A DNA stretch of 64,000 bases from Fistulifera solaris. Lineage: Eukaryota > Bacillariophyta > Bacillariophyceae > Naviculales > Stauroneidaceae. Positions 23,110 to 33,378 of the stretch are shown here, piece by piece; the stretch's first letter is position 1; each line of letters begins with the position of its first letter. Where the stretch lies: contig AP026141.1 of assembly GCA_030295235.1 (NCBI GenBank), positions 434,001-498,000 of the forward strand, written 5' to 3'. The position numbers were made by a program, and so were the translations under genes. The notes under the pieces are model-generated. The model did not search any database, was not told where the DNA came from, and saw only the letters and a program-made list of their open reading frames with translations.

Positions 23110-23874
23110 ATGGTTTCTGTCAAAATAGAACAAGCTAGTCCGACTTTACTCCCGACTATTCCGTCGCGATGGAGCATAGGATACATTGTCGCTCATGTTT
23201 TATCAGTTTTGGTCGTCGCAATTGTGGGAATTGCAGCGGCAAGTTTTCAGGACGCGTCTTCTGCCATGGCATTCTATGGAGTGTATCATCGTGAGCCATT
23301 TAATCAATTGATTCATTTCTTTGGTGTGCCCATTATTGTGTGGACTATCTTGATCTTTCAAGCGCATTTGCCTCTCACGACGAGGATGACGTTAAATTTG
23401 CCAAGAGCACCACACCATCCTTCTTGGGCTACCGTCACGACCGTCTTTTATCTTATTTATTATTTTCAAATCGATGCACCGGGAGCTCTCATGTATGCTC
23501 CGTTACTGTGTTTCATGTACTACACTTCTGTGATATGGGCGGCTCAAGACCAGTATCAAACGAAGAAAGCGAAGCAATCGTGGACTGGAACTGGACGCTT
23601 ATTGCGCCTTGCGGGCTTACTTCATGCCATGGCGTGGTACCTTCAGATTCACCCAGGTCATAAAATCATCGAGGGTGCTCAGCCAGCCGTTTTACAAAGT
23701 GTGGGTGGAGCGTTATTTACCGGTCCGCTGTTCGCGTTTTACGAAGGTATTTGGTACGTGGGGCTACGAAAGGACTTTCAACGACGTGTCATCACTTTGG
23801 TAGATGAGTATACAAGAGAGTTATGCGCGAAAGGCGTACCCATGAGAGCATGTGATACTATAAAACTCTATTAA
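23110..23874 (+). CDS. Mpo1-like (DUF962) membrane dioxygenase
   Basis: Protein of 254 residues of the Mpo1-like family. The yeast member is an ER iron-dependent dioxygenase that removes one carbon from 2-hydroxy fatty acids in phytosphingosine breakdown. The family hallmark is present at about residues 60-80: FYGVYHREPFNQLIHFFGVP, with the histidines expected to bind metal. Further hydrophobic segments follow (WATVTTVFYLIYYFQI, ALMYAPLLCFMYYTSVIWAA), then a late LLHAMAWYLQIHPGH with further histidines and GPLFAFYEGIWYVGLRKDF. The Met at 23110 is chosen over the in-frame codon at 23047 because the family begins near there; the upstream 21 residues have no support. No introns or frame breaks are seen. 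Its 3' end converges with the DHHC gene 48 bp away. Confidence 0.82.
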   Translation: MVSVKIEQASPTLLPTIPSRWSIGYIVAHVLSVLVVAIVGIAAASFQDASSAMAFYGVYHREPFNQLIHFFGVPIIVWTILIFQAHLPLTTRMTLNLPRAPHHPSWATVTTVFYLIYYFQIDAPGALMYAPLLCFMYYTSVIWAAQDQYQTKKAKQSWTGTGRLLRLAGLLHAMAWYLQIHPGHKIIEGAQPAVLQSVGGALFTGPLFAFYEGIWYVGLRKDFQRRVITLVDEYTRELCAKGVPMRACDTIKLY

Positions 23875-23922
23875 GTGTATTAGATATATAATAGGCGGTT
23901 GGAAGTACTTGCTACGCGCTAT

Positions 23923-25332
23923 TCAAACCCCTTCGCCGTCAAAACTGTCACTCGTACACAAGCTCTCTTCGTCCACGCGCGACAGTCGGCCGAGTATGGG
24001 CATTGGTAAATATTCAGGGTCTCGTGCACTAGGTAATAGAGACAAAAACCACGGCCTCTGCTTCCCAAAAACTTGATCCCAGTTAGCATGGAGACTACCT
24101 AAAGAGTACGGATTGCTCCATTTCTTGTTGATAGCTTTTGCTTGTCGCCTATGTGACAGGTTTGCATGAAACTCAATCGTAGTTTGGCCCGTTAATGTTA
24201 GGTACACATGAAATCCACCAAGAAGAAGAACCGCAGCACCAACAGCCGCACAAAGCATGAAGCAAAGTGTCACGAGCATCTTCTCGTCGCGAAATGGGAG
24301 CATAGGAGAAAGTCGCTTGGGTTTCATACCTAAGCGCTTTTCCATTTTATACTGATTTTTGTAATCTTCGGATCCAATCAGAAGAAAGGGCTCCAAGGAG
24401 ATAGATACGCCGTACAGCATGCCGACAAAGACAAAGATAAGGAACGTAACAAAGAAGCGATAATTGAAATATCCAACTAAATATTTGTGAGCGCGGAACA
24501 TACCCACACAGCAACATGAAGCAACTTTGAGCTTGACTTACTTGCATTGAACATCCATGGGCAATAATGATCTAAATTAAGCACCAACTTTCGAGAAACA
24601 TGATCATAATGTGATCGAGGAGGCTTAGGTTGGTTCGTTTCGCGACAGTATCCCCACTCAAACGGACCCATGATCATCCAAGCTCGTATAGATTCCTTCT
24701 TCTGCTGAGTGCTCCCAGATTCGGCTTTGACGCTGCTTGCTGCGGTCGCATGACGCTGCACCACATTACTACTACCACCACCACCACCATCTGTAACTCG
24801 CCCAGCTGTCGCCGAGCGAGCCATCCGTCGTTGCATTCTCAAGTAGATGCGGTCTTCATAATCTTGCCGATATTGCTGCATTTGTGCCGGCGTTTCAGGA
24901 TACAAAAGTCCAGTCCTTTGCGCTAGTACCCGAACAAGTTGATCATACTTCGGACCGGTGTGTTTTGTCACGAGACACCAGTAGTAATTAAAAGAATGTT
25001 TCCGACGACAAAAATGACAAAAGACGTGTGTAACGCCAAGAGCAAATGCTTGAAAGGTGACAGCTCGTACTTTTGTTCCAGCATCGGCAGCAAAATTGTA
25101 AAGTAGGAGAACGTCAAAACTCCTATTATTGCAAGTGCGAGAAGTATCAACAACGGCCCGATTATATACACGAGTGTTTCCAACAACCAACTCAGTCCGT
25201 GAAGCAGGATATCAATCACACGTGTACTCGATAGGCGAAAACGGAAGCCCCCAGTGAAAAGATCCGCTTCCGCCGTCTGGATCGAATTCCGGCATCGTCC
25301 GAAAGAGGCTCTGCTTCTGCGGTTGAAGGCAT
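23923..25332 (-). CDS. DHHC-family S-acyltransferase with DHYC motif and depleted zinc ligands (two frame changes)
   Basis: Protein palmitoyltransferase-like membrane enzyme. The start at 25332 gives MPSTAEAEPLSDDAG, a membrane pair (PLLILLALAIIGVLTFSYFT; TSFVIFVVGNILFNYYW), a long cytosolic linker, the cysteine-rich-domain equivalent, then two more helices, a TTIEF (TTxE) motif and NPYSLGSLHANWDQVFG near the end, as in the DHHC family. The catalytic motif is DHYCPWMFN. Most cysteines that bind zinc in canonical enzymes are replaced (PPRSHYDHVSRKLVLNL), as in yeast Akr1-type enzymes. The intron is 24477-24541 (65 bp, phase 1), joining FNA to IGYFNYRFF. The frame moves at A4 25238-25241 and A4 24990-24993 (plus strand); each needs one more base. 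There are no ankyrin repeats. Confidence 0.8.
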
Positions 25333-26229
25333 CCTTTAAGGCTTAAAATGTGTTTGCAATAGAAAACAAAAGTAGCATGATGAGAGCGGCGTATTGAAAA
25401 TACTTAACTGAACAAACACAATCCTAAATATTTATTCCTAATTTTCCTGAAATGCGGATGCTTTTTCGATATTTGACTGAATTTTCCATTGGTTTTTCTC
25501 TTTTGTAACAAATATCGTTTTTTCTTGAAAATGGCATTTTTTGGCAATTAAAATGCGTGACTGGATGTCCACACCCGGATCCAGTCCTTCTGAAACACAA
25601 ATTCCATCCCTAATGAAAAAAGAGTAATGTGGTTTGTCGCTTTACTACTAACTGTGGTACAGTGATTCAGAAATCGGAGTTTCTGAAAGAAAAAAAATGG
25701 CTAGAATTTTACTATGCTTACGTCCTATCCCTACCAAGAGAACCGAATCCCTAATCGAGTTAGAGAAACACAACTAACCCTGTGGACAATGCTAGAAAGG
25801 ACAATGGATGGAATCCACCGAACACCGAACCGTTGCTAGGTCACAATCGGAGCAGAGGGGCTCCTGTCTGATTCAGACACGACCGGGGACCACCGATCGT
25901 CTCAAGACTCTCATCTACGGCGCTGGGCGCCAAGATCGACCAACCACCGTATCGAACCTCGCCCTCCGGTTTCGTCAACCGGAGAGTAACCAACTGTGAG
26001 AAAAAAGATTTGTGATAAAAGCGAACAAAACCAGTGCAAAATGAATTCGAATGTCAAAAGACCATTCGGACTTTAGGAAAATAGGAATAAATATTAGTCA
26101 TTCTGTTTGTTAATTTTGTAAAAACAAGTTGGTGATGATTCAATCAATGTATTCAATCGATTCTAGATCGATGCGTGGAAACTGGAAACCTGGGTAAAAA
26201 ATAATCCTCATCTCAAATAATTATTGACA

Positions 26230-26860
26230 AGCTATCAATCAAAGAGTGGTTAGATCGATTACAAACACTCGATGTCTTAGAGTGGTAGCAGAAGATGGTT
26301 CAGTTTCTTGGCAATATCTTTCGATAGCAGATGCACTTTCGGTCTGTGAGCATACCCAAGACCGACTCTTAAATCGAGTTACGGGCCTCGCATTATCTCA
26401 CAAAAATCAAACGTTAGCCTATTGTGCGATCGTGTAGGACACCTAGGCAAAGTACCGCAGGAAACTTCGGTGGAAACAGAAGAAGGTGGAAAGTGTTTAG
26501 GCGTCTGGATGGCGACGAAGATGTTAATGGGAGTGAACTAAGGATGGGTCTGACAGTGAATGTTTCAAGATCACCAACCTCAAGTAGAAGAAGCAACGGA
26601 GAGATATCGAGGAAGTGGACGGCGGTGATTTTTATTATTAGAGAAGTGGCTAGACTAGTCTATGGTGTGGGGTTCTATTCGGTGGGTCTGGCATCACGCC
26701 GCGTTAAGGCCAAGTTGACACAGTTGACACAAACTTCAGACTCCAACCGAACAAAGATCTTCTTTATTACCCAGCCACCGAGAAATCGAATAACAACACC
26801 ATCCGAAGCAAGCTACCCTATATCTACTCACGGTACCTGATCCGTTCTACCTAATTTGAA
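26230..26860 (+). mobile_element. Possible decayed retroelement fragment
   Basis: Short stretches resemble the late part of a reverse-transcriptase-type open reading frame seen in repetitive elements of protists and fungi (a GVW-type motif followed by an acidic stretch). It is clearly broken in several places and old. Class and ends cannot be set from sequence alone, and the similarity is a weak impression. Confidence 0.2.
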
Positions 26861-28078
26861 TACAAGTAGAAACGCATATCATTTTGTGAGTGAACTAGTC
26901 TCTTACAAGCGAGTCAGACTCACTGTAGCTCACAGATCTAAACTTGAAGATCGTTTTTGCTGCGAAAACAAATTATTCAATGAAACGAAATTCAGTCCTG
27001 GCTTTGTCGGCGTTTCTCGACACAAAGCAATAATCAGCCTAGTCTAAAACTCGTCGAATACCTTTTATTAGGCAAAAACAAATATAATCTTAGCGAACTG
27101 AATATTTTTACCGATTTTTGAAAGAGCAGTTCCGGTATTAAGGTTCCAACGAAGTGGTGAACCAAATAAAAAGTTTGGTCAAATCTATCGTCGATTCGTT
27201 ATCTACGATATAAAATTGTTTCCATCAAGTCAAAAAGTGTTCCAACCATCGAAACACGATACATTGAAGAACGCTTTCTGATATCTCTTCAGCACTTGTC
27301 GATTCGTTCGACATTGATATTAAATGACAGCAAATAATGCAGTCATCATCGCATTGCACAAGGTCGCTCGAAGAAATTACTTGATGCCGCCGTAACAAGC
27401 GAGCCCTCCATTTATGTTCCTTATCACCTTCAAGATTGTAATATCTCAAGCTTGAGGTTTAGTGTGTTGATGGGCTATTTGCGCTTGACATTAGATGCTT
27501 TTGACAGGAAGGATTAGCTGTGACGAAACTCGTGATCAAAGCAATGAGAAATTTCTGTGGTATTTCTATTGTTTGAATTGATGAATCATCAAATACTGCT
27601 TCTCCCGCCGCAAAAATAAGAATCCTTAAATGGCCAGTTTAGTTTAACATTATTTCCGATTAGGAGAGTTATCTTGCGTCTGCTGTGACGCAAGTATTGG
27701 TGCTTAAGATTCAATTGGTTTATGAAGACGTTCATCATATTCCGTCCTGGATTGGTACGTACTGTCTGGTGATAGATTGTTGTAGGTAGGTAGGTTAACG
27801 GGCTTCAGGAGGGGCGGAGGCATGCAGAACCTTAGGGGCGGACCGAAGTCGCTGTAACCCCGGCAGAGGTCACTCCGCTCCCCCAGCTTGCTCATTGCTT
27901 TAATAAATTCTTTAACTACTACTATCATCTTTTCCACGGTAACCGGCTCTCTATCCCACCACCTATGATAGCGAGTGCCTTCCGGCCATGATGGGTCTAG
28001 GGCCAATGTAGTCTTCGATCGTGCGCTGTCGGCGTGTGACGTACACCCGCATAGGCCACAGACCGGCTACTTCCAGAG

Positions 28079-28096
28079 CCCCCCTCGATAGGGGGG
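28079..28096. repeat. C6-loop-G6 inverted repeat
   Basis: A perfect 6-bp GC inverted repeat with a 6-nt loop (tcgata). It could form a hairpin in DNA or RNA. There is no adjacent T-run or gene to suggest a role. Confidence 0.5.
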
Positions 28097-29411
28097 TAGA
28101 CCCACTCCTCCGAACCAGCTCTCTAGTTTTAAAGCCCTAGTACTGATGATCGGTAAAAAACCACACGAGGTGACTACACCACTACGGTTGTCAAGATCTC
28201 TGGTTGATATGGGAAATCTTGAGTCTTCGACTCGAAAAATACTAATTTCTTCTCTTTAATTCAGCGTATCTGGATAAGCACGATTTTGATTTTCCTTAAT
28301 CTTGAATTGTTTGTTTTAATACTTTCGGACGAGTTTCAGTTGTGCAGAGCGAAACAATTTTATTCTTCTTTGCGCTAAATACTCGGAACTTTATTTTGTT
28401 GACGACGGAGCATCTCCACTTTCTGTATTTAGGTGGCTGTTATTCATTTTATTTGTTTTCCAATAGCTTCTTCTTTAGGTGCTTTTTCAGTTTTGGTTTC
28501 AAATAAGCTTTGGTTCCCTTCTTTCAGGCAAGAGAAATTTTTCACTTGGATGCGTAGTTTACTTTGTTTTTTCGTCGGGTTTCATTTATTAAATTTCCTT
28601 TGCTTTTATCATGCAGTTTTGCCTCATCTTGAATGTACAATTGATGACGGCTGGAGGTAGAATTTTTAAAGGAAGTCGCGCGGGTAGTCTAAGTGACATT
28701 GCGAAAAATGTTTTTGCTAAAGGGGCAAGATAAGTGAAGTGTGTTGTTGATTGTGGATCATGGTTTCCTGTTTTACCTATTTTAAAAAAAATAACCACGG
28801 AAAGTGACGCAATTCTAAAAATTCTTATTGCTCATTTTCTACAGGTCGAATGAGATTTTGACATGACTGAAGTTTCCACTGTTTTTTCCTCTTTTGTCAC
28901 AAATGCTCCGATTCCGTTCTGGTACGTTGCCCTGAAGTTCTAGAGCTCTAGAGCCCTAGAGTGCTGCTAGTACAAGTAGAGAACGGGGAGTCCAAAACCC
29001 GTATCCCAATGAGGTGGAAATTGTCTTTTCCTTCTTTCTCTTGGGTTCCTTCCGGAGAAGCATACTGACAGACCGGACCAGAGAAAATCTCATGCGCGCT
29101 CTTATTGAAAGAACTGCTCTGGCTCATATACCTACTGGCCTTCCTTGCATGCTTGTTTTCTGTCTCTACTTTTGTAGTCTAGCTTCAGAAGAGAGTTTTC
29201 GCATCGCATTTCGTTGATAAGTTGCTAGTTTGGTCTGGCCTGCATCGGTACCTGGTAGCACGTGGCTCATCACCTCGATCATCGTTCACCGTGCGCCTAC
29301 CAAAATTTTCCGAAAAAACGTTCCAAAATTCCGTCGTGCTTGGTCGCGATCCATACGACGATGGCGTTGTCCCTCCTAATAACTGGAAAACTTGCTCAAA
29401 CATCGTTTACA

Positions 29412-30913
29412 ATGAGAACAAAGACTTTGTCTTTAATCGCGTCTACCGTGCTTCATAATTTGCACTACGCGTCGGCTTTCCACAATCAATTACGTTTCAC
29501 AAATTCTTTATCAAAGAGCTTTTGTTCTACGAACTTTGCCGTTCGAAGACCGCGATTGGACGTCCCCGATTTCACAATATTAGACGATAACAACGAAGAA
29601 GAGGGATGGGATTCCAACAATGAACGTGAAACGGGAAAAAGTCCTGAGTTGAGTGATCACTCTTCGGCGCCCGACGTCGCCAGCAGAGAACTCAAAACGG
29701 ACCGTCGCGGAAGATCAGATCGCGGCTCGCGGCGTCAAGGAGCCGGGGATCGAAAGAAAGACTCTCTACAATCTGCAAGTTGGATGCAGCGAAATAAGGT
29801 GTTCGCAAACGACAATAGTGACGACTGGAATGATCGAAATACAGGTATCGACGAAAACGTCGAGAATGCAAACTTTCGTCAGAATTTCAGAGGAACTCGT
29901 GTTTTTGTGACCGGCCTTCCTGACGACGTAACATGGCAAACCTTGAAGGATCACTTTCGTCAGGCGGGCGAAGTTGTTTTTGCGTCAGTAAGTGCTGATA
30001 TGGAAACAGGGAAATCCAAAGGATACGGGGTAGTTCAGTATGAAACGACACACGAAGCGCAAAAAGCAATTGAAACTATGCGTGAATATCCGCTAAATGG
30101 CTCTCAATTATGTAAGATTATTGTCATGTTTGCTTGCCAATCTTATGATCTTTCTCACTTACACACGCCTTGTGTCCTAGATGTTCGCCCAGATGTCCAG
30201 GAGAAGCAGGGGAAGGAGTTGGGAACCAGTTCCAGCAAGGGAGCGCGAGGACCAACACCACCTTCCAAGTGGAAGTGTGCAAACGAAGAAAACATTAGCA
30301 TGCTTTCTGAAAGTGAGCGTAAAGCTATTTTGTCACTGATAAAAGCTCGTGACGACGCCCGTAGACGTCGTCAGTATGATGCATCGGATACAATGCGTGA
30401 GGAGTTGAAAATTCGCTACAACGTTCACTTAGACGACCGATTGAAAATGTGGTGGTCAGCTATTGACGGAAATCAAGTACCTCAGTCTATACAAGAAATA
30501 AAAGGTGACGGCAGATGGGGAGATCAAAAGCCATGGCGTCAAATTCCAACCACACCGGAGAACGACGCTAGCGTAGATCCTGATCTTGTTAATGGGTTGT
30601 TGACCCAGCGAGATATTGCTCGTCGCGAAAAAGATTTCAAAACGGCTGACGTTTTGCTAGAGCAAGCACGAAATTCTCCGTCCGGCGACCTCTTTTGCGA
30701 ATACACGACGAAAGCCGAACATGGAGAATATGGACAAACGACCCCCCTTTGAAGGCAGTAAGACACCAAAAGGGCCCTGCTGAGCAATGTCTTGATTTAC
30801 TTGAAGAATTCGCACCCCACAAAGTCGACGAAATGAAAGTTCTTTTGGAGAAATTTCCGGGACGCGAATACAACATCTTGAAGAAGCTGAAGCAACTTTA
30901 CTTGAAAGAATAA
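29412..30913 (+). CDS. Plastid-targeted RRM protein with two cysteinyl-tRNA-synthetase-like C-terminal modules (frame change in a T4 run)
   Basis: The Met at 29412 is chosen because it opens a signal peptide ending HYASA|FHNQLRF, a clear diatom plastid-import site. An Arg/Asp-rich linker follows, then one RRM (about residues 157-245: TRVFVTGLPDDVTWQTLKDH as RNP2 region, KSKGYGVVQYET as RNP1). The intron is 30112-30180 (69 bp, phase 1), restoring LYVRPDVQ. The C-terminal part has two helical modules with ARDDARRRRQYDASDTMREE and RDIARREKDFKTADVLLEQA, closely resembling the AR..KD...AD..R..L helix of CysRS C-terminal domains, one followed by VHLDDRLKMWW. The T4 run 30693-30696 must be T5 to continue as LFLRIHDESRTW to the stop at 30913. 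Likely role: plastid RNA binding or translation. No catalytic tRNA synthetase core is present. Confidence 0.8.
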
Positions 30914-31023
30914 AGTTACTGCGATGTAATAAGTAGTTCCTAGTACAAAGGATCAGAGATTATTATTTGTTGCTTTTTACCAACTGATTAGTGGTTTAGA
31001 AGGCTCTGGCTTCGTCTCTGCTG

Positions 31024-32685
31024 CTACCTAGCATCCATGTATGGATGATTGCGGAGATCTCCTGATATGAACACGGCATCTTCTTCTTCCGCAACGTCTT
31101 CGTGCGGATATAGCTTGACCGCAATTCGACTAAAAATATTGGCTCCTTGCAGTTCAATGTGTTTGTAATCTAAAGGTTGGAAGTTGACCTCGCCGAACAT
31201 TGGTATAGCAACGACACCTCTGCCTTGTACTGTGGTCCATCCTTTCGACTCCCATCGCAGTTTCATTGGATGGACAGCGGCTTGTCCTCCAAATAAGAGA
31301 AGACGAGCGAATTCATCGCGACTGACCACCCAGGCTCCCATCCCAACTAAGCAAACCACCAGTGGCGCGAGGATCACGACAAAAAGCCGTGTCTCAACTT
31401 CTACAGGTCGATTCAAAGGTATCACCTCTCCAATCATCACAATGAGAACGATACAGATAAGCGCCGCCAGGGAGTATAAATTTCCAGCGGTTAGCTGCGA
31501 CTCTGTAAGGCGGTAATACCCGATTTGGTGCCCATAAATAATATACAACAGCGACGCTGAAACGATCGCCAGAAAAGCAATGATCGGACTCAATACTATC
31601 CGCCATCGTATCGAGTCTTCACCATAGTCGACTTTTAATATCGTCAACACCACAGAAGAGAATGCGAGAACCCAGCACAGTATTCTGAGCAAGTCTTGTG
31701 TTTTACAAATTATCCCGTTCACGATACCGCCGGTCAACAATATCCACAAGGGGAATAAAGCCCCAGTTAGTGAGATCGATTTGCGCGTGAGTCGAATGTA
31801 AATAAGAATCTCAAAGAGGAATAAACAGAATGACAGAAGACCCGTTTTAAATCCATATTTCAAAGATCGTTGCAGCAATGGCAAATACTCAGTCCGATTG
31901 AGATGATCTCGTGAATCAGACCTTTGTCTGTTCTCATTTGCTTCAGTAATAAACGCTGATAAGGCTTTTGCTGCCAATACGTGGAGCCAGAGTAAGCCTG
32001 CGTGAGAGGTCCATGCTGGCAATAGAATGAACCAATATGGCAGGCCAGGAAGGAGTCTAGTCCACTTTGACATACCGAAAAGGATAGTCAGAGCGAAGCC
32101 GACCGACACAACAATCTGAATGACAAGCGTGAGAGAATGACAGCAACAGAAACATTGATGGCGCAATATACTTTAGTCATATCTCACCCATGTTCTAGTT
32201 AAGGGCTTGAGTACTGTCAAGGCAGCCTTTCGCACCGTATAAACTTCTTCCGGAATTTCCAAAACAGGTTGATGAGAGGAGGTACTTGACGACATCCCGC
32301 TACCCGAGATCTGTATCCCCGAGAAATTTGAGCCATATCGTTGCGATGCGGAATCTTGTTGTGGCGGTATAGAAGACGTTGAAGCAGCTGTGTTGTAAAG
32401 AAGAGACTCTTCGTCTCGAGTTGTTTGTCGGGGGGATTGTGCGAAACGAGTGCCGTCATCAAGCGATTCATACCCATTGTGATTAGAAATGACATCATCT
32501 TGAGACATCATAACTTTGAAGTGTTGCTGATCAATAGGCGACGTACTGGTGCCCCGGCGCGACCGAACCGAACCCCCGCTATTTGCGTTGCGAAGCAGAG
32601 GGTCGGTTTCTCTCGCTATTGCAGGAATGCTACTGTTCTCTTCGTTTTTCTTCACCTTTTCACTAGACAGCAGTTGGAGACTCAT
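31024..32685 (-). CDS. Multi-pass membrane protein, TMEM185-like
   Basis: The start is set at Met 32685 (MSLQLLSSEKVKKNEENSS); the longer frame begins without ATG. The N-terminal 165 residues are cytosolic and Ser/Gln-rich, including TDPLLRN, a possible dileucine sorting signal. The intron at 32116-32187 (72 bp, donor gtgaga, branch-like tgactaaag, acceptor cattcag) removes an in-frame stop and joins TRTW to IVVSVGFALTILFG. About eight hydrophobic segments follow, including a FLFEILIYIRL pattern that recalls the TMEM185/fragile-X-F group, then a cytosolic tail with acidic HEDVAEEEDAVFISGDL. Function is unknown in the family. It converges with the RRM gene, the ends being 110 bp apart. Confidence 0.7.
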
Positions 32686-33378
32686 GTGTCGTCCCCGCGG
32701 TACGTGGAAAGCTTCCCTAGCTAAAAATGGATAAAATTGCTTGCGCCGAGTGTGAACACATTCGAACAATTCAGACAATAAGCATTTGTGCTTTTCTCGG
32801 TGCTCATTTTGGGCAGAAGCTGCGAAACGACCAAACACTTGCGAGCAACGAGCAACGAGCAATAACGAGCAAGCCAGCAAGCCGTGCTCCGTCGCGAAAA
32901 CCAACGGTACGCGTTAAACTTATCAGTAATCTGTGAAGGAGACGTACCGGTTATTGGAACGGATTAAACTTTCCGTTGCACATTTCAAACATACTATGAC
33001 GGATTACGAATTTTACGAGCTTGATTACTGATTACGAGTAACACCACTCTCCACGAGTCACGAGCGGAAATTTTTTGAATGAGTCATGAGTTTCAAATGA
33101 AATCTGGTGTACTTTTCAATATCGACATCATAACTCGTACTGGCACTTCTTTACAGTATGCGTGGCACTAATGAATTATTTGATGACGTCGTGGCTTTCT
33201 TTACGTGAGCCACGGTACGGTACAGGTACAGACGTAGTTAGCTGACGTCTGCGACGGTTTGCTGCTCGATCCCCGATCTTTCTCGCATCGCGATCGGCGA
33301 CGATGGCGCATTGATGTCGATAGGTTCTCTGTCAATTGAAAACAATACCTGTATCTTCCCTTGATTTACTCAACGAAA
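32686..33378. promoter_or_regulatory. Divergent spacer with two TGACGTC sites upstream of the BASS transporter gene
   Basis: No gene is seen. An imperfect CAACGAG/AACGAGC microrepeat lies at 32841-32880. TGACGTC occurs at 33184-33190 and 33243-33249, about 195 and 136 bp before the BASS start. Motifs containing TGACGT act as CO2/cAMP-response elements in the P. tricornutum carbonic anhydrase promoter (established); their role here is only suggested by sequence. Confidence 0.4.

Larger units (their letters stand above)
25333..29411. other. Gene-poor region of about 4 kb with decayed mobile-element traces
   Basis: This is the longest stretch without a supportable gene. Composition is more AT-rich with T-runs, and the open frames are short and unconvincing. 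Two parts look like element remains: about 26230-26860 on the plus strand, and about 27700-28110 on the minus strand, where a C-x2-C-x4-H zinc-knuckle-like spacing is visible. A short C6/G6 inverted repeat lies at 28079-28096. I see no target-site duplication or terminal repeat that would define ends. Confidence 0.45.

Noticed and set aside
28433-28660. Hydrophobic 75-codon frame in the T-rich part of the gene desert
   Set aside because: Phe/Leu richness is what T-rich DNA gives by chance; no start context or neighbours.
31024-32166. TMEM185-like protein as a separate gene starting near 32166
   Set aside because: No ATG there, and a strong 72-bp intron (gtgaga...cattcag) joins it to the upstream frame and removes the stop.
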